DNA of 64,000 bases, taken from Pseudotamlana agarivorans (GTDB taxonomy: Bacteria > Bacteroidota > Bacteroidia > Flavobacteriales > Flavobacteriaceae). This document shows, in pieces, positions 36,724 to 44,296 of this stretch. Position numbers and translations under genes: made by a program. Where the stretch lies: the NCBI RefSeq assembly GCF_018860245.1, contig NZ_JAHKPD010000018.1, positions 1 through 64,000 on the forward strand. Reading direction: 5' to 3'. Within the stretch, counting starts at the first letter, position 1. Each line of letters starts with the position of its first letter. A model generated the notes under the pieces. That model was not told where the DNA came from and did not search any database. It was given only the letters and a program-made list of their open reading frames with translations.

Positions 36724-38055
36724 ATGGAGCATAATTTAGCAGTAGGATTAGACATAGGAACCACAAAAATTGTGGCCATGATAGGTCGTAAAAACGACTA
36801 TGGAAAGTTAGAGATTTTGGGCATAGGTAAATCCAAAAGTTTAGGAGTTCATCGTGGAGTAGTTAATAATATTACACAAACCATTCAGTCCATTCAACAA
36901 GCCATTCAAGAAGCAGAAGCTGCTTCAGATTTTAAAATAGAAGATGTTACTGTAGGTATTGCAGGGCAGCACATTCGTAGCTTACAACATAGTGATTATA
37001 TCACGAGAGCAAATTCGGAAACTGTTATTGATGATGAGGATATTGATTTACTCATCAATCAAGTGCATAAGTTAGTGATGCTTCCAGGAGAAGAAATTAT
37101 TCACGTTTTACCTCAAGAATACAAAGTTGATGGGCAAGCGGAAATAAAAGAACCTATTGGTATGTATGGCGGACGTTTAGAAGCTAATTTTCATGTTGTT
37201 GTAGGTCAAGTATCGTCTATTAGAAATGTTGGACGTTGTATCAAAAGTGCCGGGTTAAACCTTGAAGGTATTACGTTAGAGCCTTTAGCTTCATCAAACG
37301 CTGTATTAAGTCAGGAAGAAAAGGAAGCAGGTGTAGCTCTAATAGATATAGGAGGTGGAACTACCGATTTAGCCATTTTTAGAGATGGAATTATTCGTCA
37401 TACCGCAGTAATTCCTTTTGGAGGAAATGTGATTACCGAAGATATTAAAGAGGGGTGTTCTATTATCGAGAAGCAAGCCGAATTATTAAAAATTAAATTT
37501 GGTTCAGCTTGGCCCGGAGAAAATAAGGACAACGAAATTGTTTCAATCCCAGGTTTAAGAGGAAGAGAACCAAAAGAGATTACACTTAAAAACCTTTCCA
37601 AAATTATTCACGCACGTGTTGTAGAGATAATAGAACAGGTATATGCCGAAATTAAAAATTACGGTCACGAAGAACAAAAGAAAACCCTCATTGGTGGTAT
37701 TGTTTTAACCGGTGGAGGAAGCCAGTTGAAACACTTAAAACAATTAGTAGAATATATAACAGGAATGGATACCAGAATAGGGTATCCAAACGAACATTTA
37801 GCTGGAGATAGTGATGAGGATATTACAAGTCCGCTATACGCGACAGCTGTTGGTTTAGTATTGGATGGTTTAAAACGCCAAGAAAGAAAAAAAATAGAGC
37901 AGCAGGAAGAAGAAATTGTTGTTGAAGAAAAGGTTATAGAAGAAATGCCTGAGGATGTTGAAGAGCCTGTAGTGCAAAAGCCGAAGGAACCACGTATTTC
38001 ATTTCTTGATAAGTTAACCGATCGTCTTAAAAATTTTTTGGACGACGCCGAATAA
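36724..38055 (+). CDS. ftsA: Cell division protein FtsA
   Basis: A 443-residue actin-like ATPase that tethers FtsZ to the membrane. Visible ATPase motifs are GLDIGTTKI at the N-terminus, ALIDIGGGTTDLAIF near residues 201-215 and LTGGGSQL near residue 331. A Glu-rich linker (about 385-425) leads to an amphipathic C-terminal helix (FLDKLTDRLKNFLDD), the expected membrane-targeting sequence. It lies 114 bp before ftsZ. Confidence 0.96.
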   Translation: MEHNLAVGLDIGTTKIVAMIGRKNDYGKLEILGIGKSKSLGVHRGVVNNITQTIQSIQQAIQEAEAASDFKIEDVTVGIAGQHIRSLQHSDYITRANSETVIDDEDIDLLINQVHKLVMLPGEEIIHVLPQEYKVDGQAEIKEPIGMYGGRLEANFHVVVGQVSSIRNVGRCIKSAGLNLEGITLEPLASSNAVLSQEEKEAGVALIDIGGGTTDLAIFRDGIIRHTAVIPFGGNVITEDIKEGCSIIEKQAELLKIKFGSAWPGENKDNEIVSIPGLRGREPKEITLKNLSKIIHARVVEIIEQVYAEIKNYGHEEQKKTLIGGIVLTGGGSQLKHLKQLVEYITGMDTRIGYPNEHLAGDSDEDITSPLYATAVGLVLDGLKRQERKKIEQQEEEIVVEEKVIEEMPEDVEEPVVQKPKEPRISFLDKLTDRLKNFLDDAE

Positions 38056-38072
38056 ATAAAGTGAAGAAGTAA

Positions 38073-38097
38073 CAAAATTGTCTAGTCAGCAATTTTG
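38073..38097 (+). other. Perfect inverted repeat in the ftsA-ftsZ spacer
   Basis: CAAAATTG (38073-38080) and CAATTTTG (38090-38097) are perfect 8-bp complements separated by 9 nt, in the only sizeable gap of the late dcw operon. No T tract follows, so it does not look like a terminator. It could be an RNA hairpin affecting the ftsZ leader or a protein-binding site; neither is shown by the sequence. Confidence 0.45.
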
Positions 38098-38169
38098 ATA
38101 ATGTTGCCGCGAGGCGCATATTGATCCATAGAAAAAATATTAAGTACAAACCCTAGTAAAGCAGAATTT

Positions 38170-40167
38170 ATGAGCAGCAATGAAAAATTCGAAACAAACA
38201 TTTCATTTGATCTACCCAAAAACAGGTCGAATGTTATTAAAGTAATTGGCGTAGGAGGTGGCGGTAGTAATGCCATTAACCACATGTTCCAACAAGGTAT
38301 TAAAGGCGTAGATTTTTACGTATGTAATACAGACTCTCAAGCCCTTGAAAATAGTGGAGTCCCAAACAAGATACAATTAGGTGTACATTTAACCGAAGGG
38401 TTAGGTGCGGGTGCTAATCCAGAAATCGGAGAGCAATCGGCGGTAGAAAGTGTAGAAGACATCTCTCAAATGTTAGATTCAAATACTAAAATGGTATTTA
38501 TCACAGCTGGAATGGGAGGAGGTACCGGAACAGGTGCAGCTCCTATAATTGCTAAAATGGCAAAAGACAAAGACATTTTAACGGTTGGAATTGTAACGAT
38601 GCCTTTTCAGTTTGAAGGTAAAATGCGTTTGGAACAATCTCAAAAAGGTATCGAAAATTTAAGAAATGTTGTCGATTCATTAATTGTGATAAACAATAAT
38701 AAACTTCGTGAAGTTTATGGAAACTTAGGTTTTAAAGCTGGATTCTCTAAAGCAGATGAAGTTTTAGCTACCGCTGCTCGTGGTATAGCCGAAGTTATTA
38801 CACACCACTATACACAAAACATCGATTTACGTGATGCAAAAACAGTATTAAGTAATAGCGGAACTGCTATTATGGGATCTGCTTTAGCATCTGGCCAAAA
38901 TCGTGCTCAGGATGCTATTAGAAAAGCGCTTGATTCACCGTTATTAAATGATAATAAAATTACTGGAGCGAAAAAAGTATTGCTGCTAATCGTTTCTGGT
39001 GCACAAGAAATTACCATTGATGAAATAGGTGAAATTAATGACCATATCCAAAGTGAAGCAGGACATAGTGCCGAAATTATTATGGGTGTTGGTGAAGATG
39101 ACGCTTTAGAAGAATCAATTGCTGTAACAATTATTGCTACGGGGTTTAATATTGAACAGCAAGATGAAATTTCTAATACTGAAACCAAAAAAGTGAAACA
39201 TGTTCTTGGTGAAGATAAGGAAACAGAAACTCAAGAAAAAGAGCCTGTTGTTATCGCTCCAACTATAGAAATGCAAGCTAAAATAGAAACGCCTAAAGTG
39301 GTGCGTCATACATTAGATTTGGATGAAGAAACTCCAAAGCCCGTGCAGCAGACTCCTAAACCAGAAGCGTCAAAAAAAAATATTGATTTAATCCCTACTT
39401 CAGAGTTGCTAAGAAATATTGGAGTGACTTACGAAGAGGTAACGGATAAGGTTGATGATGTAGATGAAGATGATTTCATCATTAGTCCAGTGTCACGTTA
39501 TACTCCTGAAGTTTCCGAGGAAAAGGAGATCGAGGTTGTTTCAGATTTTGTAGAAGATGAGAAGCAAATCACATTAACTTTCGATATGCCAATTTCACCG
39601 AAGCAAGAAGTTTCAGAGGTGGTAGAAGAAGAGGTTGAAGAAGTTATTTCTCATGATTTAATGAGTGATGATGTTAAGGATATTTCAGTGAATGATTATG
39701 TAGAAGTAATTTCGGTTACAGAAACTAATGAAGGAGGTGATATTCGTTATGCTTTAGATGATTATGATGACACCGAATCTTCAAAAACAAAAGCACAGCA
39801 AAAATCGAGTGAAGTTCTAGAACAAGAGGATGAAGATATCGTTTTTGAAAGAAAAGTAGTTGAGAAACCAGTTTCTCAAGAGGAGGAAGTAGATGAGGTG
39901 GACCCAATGAATACTCCAATTTCAGAACTTTTAAAGGATCGTGCGGAAGAGCGTAGACGTAAAATGAAAGACTTTAATTATAAGTTCAATAGTTCTAAAA
40001 TAGACGATATCGAAAAAGTACCGGCATATAAGCGTCAAGGTGTGAATTTAAACGCAGCCAAGCATTCGTCTGAAACAGATAGATCAAGAACAAGTATTGG
40101 TTTTGATGATAATGATGATATTCAATTGAGAAGCAACAATTCTTTTTTACACGATAATGTAGATTAA
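38170..40167 (+). CDS. ftsZ: Cell division protein FtsZ with long acidic C-terminal extension
   Basis: A 665-residue tubulin homologue. The GTPase core (about 20-335) has GGGGSNAINH, the tubulin signature GGGTGTGAAP, and the T7 loop around NIDLRDAKTVL. After residue ~335 comes a ~280-residue, Glu/Asp-rich, probably disordered linker, nearly double the usual total length. Near the end, EKVPAYKRQGV (about 615-625) resembles the conserved FtsZ tail peptide that binds FtsA, but it is followed by another ~40 residues. A strong terminator follows. Confidence 0.97.
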   Translation: MSSNEKFETNISFDLPKNRSNVIKVIGVGGGGSNAINHMFQQGIKGVDFYVCNTDSQALENSGVPNKIQLGVHLTEGLGAGANPEIGEQSAVESVEDISQMLDSNTKMVFITAGMGGGTGTGAAPIIAKMAKDKDILTVGIVTMPFQFEGKMRLEQSQKGIENLRNVVDSLIVINNNKLREVYGNLGFKAGFSKADEVLATAARGIAEVITHHYTQNIDLRDAKTVLSNSGTAIMGSALASGQNRAQDAIRKALDSPLLNDNKITGAKKVLLLIVSGAQEITIDEIGEINDHIQSEAGHSAEIIMGVGEDDALEESIAVTIIATGFNIEQQDEISNTETKKVKHVLGEDKETETQEKEPVVIAPTIEMQAKIETPKVVRHTLDLDEETPKPVQQTPKPEASKKNIDLIPTSELLRNIGVTYEEVTDKVDDVDEDDFIISPVSRYTPEVSEEKEIEVVSDFVEDEKQITLTFDMPISPKQEVSEVVEEEVEEVISHDLMSDDVKDISVNDYVEVISVTETNEGGDIRYALDDYDDTESSKTKAQQKSSEVLEQEDEDIVFERKVVEKPVSQEEEVDEVDPMNTPISELLKDRAEERRRKMKDFNYKFNSSKIDDIEKVPAYKRQGVNLNAAKHSSETDRSRTSIGFDDNDDIQLRSNNSFLHDNVD

Positions 40168-40190
40168 TATTAGTTGACTAACTGAGCGTG

Positions 40191-40228
40191 AAACCCGAAA
40201 GGTCTAAAATTTGCTTTTCGGGTTTTTT
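40191..40228 (+). terminator. Rho-independent terminator of the dcw operon
   Basis: AAACCCGAAA (40191-40200) pairs with TTTTCGGGTTT (40215-40225) across a 14-nt loop and runs into a T tract. It lies 23 bp after the ftsZ stop. Confidence 0.88.
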
Positions 40229-40305
40229 GTGGTATAAATTTACATTATGATAGATGTGAGAGCATGTTTTTTCTTAGTATATTCGCACACAAATAGGTTG
40301 AGAAA

Positions 40306-40755
40306 ATGAGTTTACAAGCAGAAATAATGACGGCTTTGAAAGAAGCAATGAAATCAAAAAATCAAACAGCTCTAACAGCGTTACGTGCTGTGAAATCTGC
40401 GATTTTATTGGCGCAAACAGAAACCGGAGCCAAAGAAGAATTAACTGAAGAGCAAGAGTTAAAAATTCTTCAAAAGCAAGTGAAACAACGTCGTGATAGT
40501 GCAGCTATATATTTAGAGCAAGATCGTGAAGATTTGGCAGCTCCAGAATTAGCTGAAGCCGATGTGATAGCTCAATTTTTGCCAGAAGCACTATCTGAAG
40601 AAGAAATCACCAAAGTAGTTGATGAAACCATTTCTAAATTAGGTGCTGTGGGCATGAGAGATATGGGGAAAGTTATGGGTGTAGTGAATAAAGAATTGGC
40701 TGGAAGGGCTGATGGAAAAACGATTTCAAATGTAGTTAAGGCAAGACTGTCTTAA
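40306..40755 (+). CDS. yqeY: GatB/YqeY domain-containing protein
   Basis: A 149-residue all-helical YqeY protein, related to the tail domain of the amidotransferase subunit GatB. Family features include the N-terminal MKSKNQTALTALRAVKSAI segment, the EQELKILQKQVKQRRDS helix and the C-terminal MGKVMGVVNKELAGRADGK. A tRNA-related role is suspected for the family but not established. It lies just after the dcw operon terminator and just before a tRNA-Arg gene. Confidence 0.93.
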   Translation: MSLQAEIMTALKEAMKSKNQTALTALRAVKSAILLAQTETGAKEELTEEQELKILQKQVKQRRDSAAIYLEQDREDLAAPELAEADVIAQFLPEALSEEEITKVVDETISKLGAVGMRDMGKVMGVVNKELAGRADGKTISNVVKARLS

Positions 40756-40803
40756 AGTTCTATAATCATTATAAAATAGATACCGTGTCAAGCGCGGTAT
40801 TTT

Positions 40804-40877
40804 GGCTGCGTAGTTCAACTGGATAGAATATCAGATTTCGGCTCTGAGGGTTGGGGGTTCGAATCCCTTCGCGGTCA
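40804..40877 (+). tRNA. tRNA-Arg (anticodon TCG)
   Basis: A 74-nt cloverleaf folds cleanly. The acceptor stem is GGCTGCG/CGCGGTC with two wobble pairs and discriminator A. The D arm is GTTC/GAAT. The anticodon stem TCAGA/TCTGA encloses the loop TTTCGGC, giving anticodon TCG (reads CGA). The T arm has GGTTCGAAT. No CCA is encoded. A terminator follows 6 bp later. Confidence 0.93.
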
Positions 40878-40883
40878 CAAAAC

Positions 40884-40925
40884 AAAACCTCAACTAATTG
40901 TATATGAATTAGTTGAGGTTTTTTG
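40884..40925 (+). terminator. Rho-independent terminator of the tRNA-Arg gene
   Basis: AAAACCTCAACTAATT (40884-40899) and AATTAGTTGAGGTTTT (40907-40922) are perfect complements of 16 bp with a 7-nt loop, followed by further T residues. The A-rich start and T-rich end make it potentially active in both directions. Confidence 0.9.
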
Positions 40926-41137
40926 TTTTTAATACCTGTAATGGAGATTGCTAATTCGATTCTCAATAAGATGGGAGTGTAATGTTCTTATTCAAATTAT
41001 TACCCCTTTTCTTCAATCTACTGAATTAATCCACAAGAAGTATTAGTACCTCTTTCGTGGTTTCATATGAATGATGAACAGCTTTAAAAGTTACTAAGTT
41101 TGTTTTGCATTAATAATTAACGAACAAATTCCCTCTA

Positions 41138-41145
41138 TAATTTTG
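41138..41145 (+). promoter_or_regulatory. -7 promoter box for the SRAP gene
   Basis: TAATTTTG matches TAnnTTTG and lies 24 bp before the SRAP start codon. No TTG is found at normal -33 spacing. Confidence 0.45.
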
Positions 41146-41169
41146 TAACTTTAACAGAAAACCATTGAG

Positions 41170-41928
41170 ATGTGTTTTCAAACTGCACAAATCCAAAATA
41201 CGCACCAATTAGAAAGAAGATATAGAAAAGAGTTGTCTGATAATTCTTTGCGTTCTTATTTTGATAAACCACAGTACCACTTAAACGGATTCACACATCC
41301 CAACATGTTAGTAATTCCGCAGCAAAAACCAAATGTTTTGGCACCCGGAGTTTGGGGAATTGTGCCAAAGCATAAATCTAAAGAGGAAATGACGCCTTAC
41401 TTTAAGGAGTCTTTAAAATATGGAAGCGGATTGAATGCCCGTTCTGAAAAGGTTTTTACCCATTTTATTTATAAGGATGCCATAATGGAGAATCGTTGTA
41501 TTATTCCAGTATCTGGCTTTTATGAGCCACATGATTATCATGGTAAAAAGTATCCTTATTATTTTAAACAAAAATCGAATAGCTCCTTGGCTTTAGCGGG
41601 CTTGTATACGGTTATAGGTAGTTACATTACTTTTGCAATTCTCACAAGGGCAGCCTCTCCTTTCTTCGCCAAAATCCATAATAAGAAAAAAAGGCAACCT
41701 TTAATACTAAATGAAGTGCATACCCAAGAATGGCTCAATAATAATTCGAGCGAAAAGGATATAAATGATATTTTAAATTACACTTTCCCTGAAAATCAAT
41801 TAGAAACTTACCCAGTAAGCAAAAACCTTTATAACCCTAAAGTCGATAGTAATACTCCTGATATAATCAATAAAGTGTTTTATCCGGAGTTAGATGTTAA
41901 AAACAACACGAACCATTTATTATTTTAA
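41170..41928 (+). CDS. SOS response-associated peptidase (SRAP, YedK/HMCES family)
   Basis: A 252-residue SRAP protein that forms a covalent crosslink with abasic sites in single-stranded DNA. All known active-site positions are present: Cys2 directly after the initiator Met, Asn89 in NARSE, Glu119 in GFYEP and His170 in KIHNKKKRQP. This equals C2, N75, E105 and H160 of E. coli YedK. The start is fixed by the requirement for Cys at position 2. An endonuclease/exonuclease-like gene follows after 3 bp, suggesting a small DNA-repair operon. Confidence 0.94.
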   Translation: MCFQTAQIQNTHQLERRYRKELSDNSLRSYFDKPQYHLNGFTHPNMLVIPQQKPNVLAPGVWGIVPKHKSKEEMTPYFKESLKYGSGLNARSEKVFTHFIYKDAIMENRCIIPVSGFYEPHDYHGKKYPYYFKQKSNSSLALAGLYTVIGSYITFAILTRAASPFFAKIHNKKKRQPLILNEVHTQEWLNNNSSEKDINDILNYTFPENQLETYPVSKNLYNPKVDSNTPDIINKVFYPELDVKNNTNHLLF

Positions 41929-41931
41929 GCT

Positions 41932-42894
41932 ATGCCAACAATTTTAGACCAACCACCCTTAGAAGTGACCCGAAATGTGGAGCTTCTCAAATTAGATTTA
42001 AACAAAAAGTTGCCGTCTAAAAAGTTAGACGAAAATTTGCTTATTGCCAGTTGGAATATCAGAGCATTTGGCGATTTAACAAGAAAATGGGAGAGTGAAT
42101 CTATCGATAGTCCGAAAAGGGATCTACACGCCGTTTTATGTATTTCCGAAATTATAAAACGGTTTGATGTTATTGCTATTCAAGAAGTAAAAGCCAATAT
42201 TAGAGCTCTAAGAGATACTCTAAAAGTTTTGGGTTCTCACTGGTCACTTGTTTTAACTGATGTTAATAAAGGAGATGCTGGTAATGGCGAACGTATGGCT
42301 TATTTATTTGATACCCGCCGCGTGCAACTATCAGGGTTAGCGGGCGAGCTCGTGGTGCCTCAAGAATGGTTAAATACAGTGTCTCAAGACGCCTTAACCG
42401 AACAATTTGTACGGTCTCCTTATGCCGTAAGCTTTAAATCCAACCAACAAACTTTCATTCTGGTGACTTTACATATTTTGTACGGCAAAAAATCGAAGGA
42501 TCGAATAAAAGAGCTGAAAGGTATTGCGAAATGGTTAAGTGATTGGTCAAAAGATATTAATGCCTACCATCAAAACATCATTGTGTTAGGGGATTTTAAT
42601 ATCGATAAGCGCGGTGATTTGTTAGATGAAACCTTTTTATCGGAGGGGTTATTTGTTCCGCCCCAACTTCAAAATAATAATGTGACTAGGTCTATTTTTA
42701 ATAAAACTAAATATTACGATCAAATAGCCTGGTTTAATGGGAAGAATAATAAGCCGAGACTAACTATGGACTTTATAAATGGTGGGAATTTCGATTTTAT
42801 TAAAACGGCCTTAGTGAATAGAGACTTATCTAAGCAAAGTTTATCTTTTTTTATTTCCGACCATTACCCTTTATGGGCCGAGTTTAAGCTTTAA
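41932..42894 (+). CDS. Endonuclease/exonuclease/phosphatase (EEP) family protein
   Basis: A 320-residue EEP-fold protein without signal peptide. The metal-site motifs are SWNIRAF near residues 41-47, IQEVK near 82-86, LGDFNID near 220-226 and SDHYPLW near the C-terminus. It could be a DNA nuclease. The absence of a signal and the tight link to the SRAP gene make a DNA-related role more likely than a sphingomyelinase-like one, but the substrate is unproven. Confidence 0.85.
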   Translation: MPTILDQPPLEVTRNVELLKLDLNKKLPSKKLDENLLIASWNIRAFGDLTRKWESESIDSPKRDLHAVLCISEIIKRFDVIAIQEVKANIRALRDTLKVLGSHWSLVLTDVNKGDAGNGERMAYLFDTRRVQLSGLAGELVVPQEWLNTVSQDALTEQFVRSPYAVSFKSNQQTFILVTLHILYGKKSKDRIKELKGIAKWLSDWSKDINAYHQNIIVLGDFNIDKRGDLLDETFLSEGLFVPPQLQNNNVTRSIFNKTKYYDQIAWFNGKNNKPRLTMDFINGGNFDFIKTALVNRDLSKQSLSFFISDHYPLWAEFKL

Positions 42895-43317
42895 CCCTTA
42901 TTAGTATTGAAAGATTTATTTAAATGTTTACTTGTTAATTATAGCAGAGCTTTATTCAAGAGCGTATTTTTAAATCCTGATTCTATATAGTTTTAACACA
43001 ATTAAATTGATGTTAAACTTAAAGCGGGGGGGTATTTGGCTTTAGTAGCTAACCGAAGTCAGCCCAAAACTTTCGTTGTCTACATTTTAAGTGCTGCTGG
43101 GTCTTATATTATTAAAGTACCCTTAAATAGGTTTCTTAAGCGATGGATTAGACCATGAACTGCCATACTTCATTATTTTGGTTGAACTGTAGGTGTTAAT
43201 TTTCCTAAAGTGAAGACGTGTTATATTATTTATTTCAAGGTGTTGATTTCGTTTTTATAAATGAGCCAATTAGTTCTTTTGTGAAAAATGCCTTATTATT
43301 GGTGTTTAGTAATTTAT
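42895..43317. other. Intergenic region without recognisable genes
   Basis: About 420 bp. All frames are broken by stops and I recognise no RNA gene or mobile-element remnant. A run of seven G residues at 43026-43032 stands out in this AT-rich background. The promoter of the MtfA-like gene should be here but no perfect -7 box is seen. Confidence 0.45.
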
Positions 43318-44169
43318 ATGAATTTACCCATAATCATACAAGATGAAAACCTGACGGGCCAAATTATTTTGGGCGTATTATTTGCCATACTGTTTTACAT
43401 GATATTACATTTTTTTGTTAAAACCTTAGAAATGGGGTACGTTTTACGTAACATGAAACCTTGGTACACGCACTTCTATCTGTTACGAAAAAATTTAAAT
43501 AAAAATCAAAAGCAAGTTTTAAAAACCAGTTTCCCGTTTTATAATAAATTGGACAAAAAACGTCAAGGCTATTTTGAACATCGTGTAGCTTGTTTTATAG
43601 AAGATAAAAACTTCATTGGAAGAAATGGTTTCGTTATTACCGATCAAGTTGAGGTTTTAATTTCTGCAACAGCAATTATGTTAACATTTGGCTTTAGAGA
43701 TTTCTATATTGGTATTATTTCAAAAATTATCGTTTATCCAGAGGCCTATTATTCAAATATCAATAAAGCCTTTCACAAAGGAGAGTTTAACCCAAGGTTG
43801 AATACGCTTGTTTTATGCTGGAAAGATTTTAAAAAAGGTATAGACATCGTTGATGACAATATAAATTTAGGCATTCATGAATTCGCACATGCTATACACA
43901 TAAATAGTATTAAAGAACGAGATATAAGTTCGACTATCTTTAGCGATTCTTTCAAAGAACTTACAGAACTTCTTCAGGATCAACCAGATTTACGTACTAA
44001 TCTTATCGAATCACATTATTTTAGGAAATACGCATTTACCAATCAATTTGAATTTTTGGCAGTAATAATGGAGACTTTCATAGAAACACCAGCAGAATTT
44101 AAATCGAAATTTCCAGAAGTTTACAGTAAAACCAAGCAAATGCTCAATTTTCACTTTACGGGATATTAA
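43318..44169 (+). CDS. MtfA-like zinc peptidase with N-terminal membrane helix
   Basis: Read from the ATG at 43318 (283 residues); an ATG 30 bp upstream is also open. An N-terminal transmembrane helix (about 13-33) precedes a gluzincin-like domain with HEFAH (H187, E188, H191 in this numbering) inside NLGIHEFAHAIH, and a downstream FEFLAVIMETFIE segment that likely supplies the third ligand. The layout fits the MtfA family (zinc-binding regulators of glucose uptake in E. coli). No PtsG/Mlc-type partner is nearby, so the role is open. Confidence 0.8.
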   Translation: MNLPIIIQDENLTGQIILGVLFAILFYMILHFFVKTLEMGYVLRNMKPWYTHFYLLRKNLNKNQKQVLKTSFPFYNKLDKKRQGYFEHRVACFIEDKNFIGRNGFVITDQVEVLISATAIMLTFGFRDFYIGIISKIIVYPEAYYSNINKAFHKGEFNPRLNTLVLCWKDFKKGIDIVDDNINLGIHEFAHAIHINSIKERDISSTIFSDSFKELTELLQDQPDLRTNLIESHYFRKYAFTNQFEFLAVIMETFIETPAEFKSKFPEVYSKTKQMLNFHFTGY

Positions 44170-44180
44170 AATTGTTCGGC

Positions 44181-44291
44181 ATGGAAAGTGAAAGTTATGA
44201 TGTCGTGTTATCGAAGCATTACGCTAATCATCTCCAAAAACTAGAGCACGAAATTTCACAACGTCTTCAAGCTGAAAGCAATCTAAATTAA
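44181..44291 (+). CDS. Possible small protein (36 residues)
   Basis: An ATG-initiated frame of 36 codons starting 11 bp after the MtfA-like stop and ending 6 bp before the convergent flavoprotein gene. The predicted peptide is polar and helical (segment HYANHLQKLEHEIS). No family is recognised. It could be a genuine small gene or the remnant of a larger one. Confidence 0.3.
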   Translation: MESESYDVVLSKHYANHLQKLEHEISQRLQAESNLN

Positions 44292-44296
44292 TAGTT

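Noticed and set aside
37665-38075. 136-codon minus-strand frame opposite ftsA
   Set aside because: Ser/Ile-rich antisense shadow of a clear ftsA gene; no motif, no promoter.
40769-40966. Minus-strand 65-codon frame across the tRNA-Arg gene
   Set aside because: It is the reverse complement of the tRNA-Arg and its terminator; this type of spurious frame over tRNA-Arg recurs in databases.
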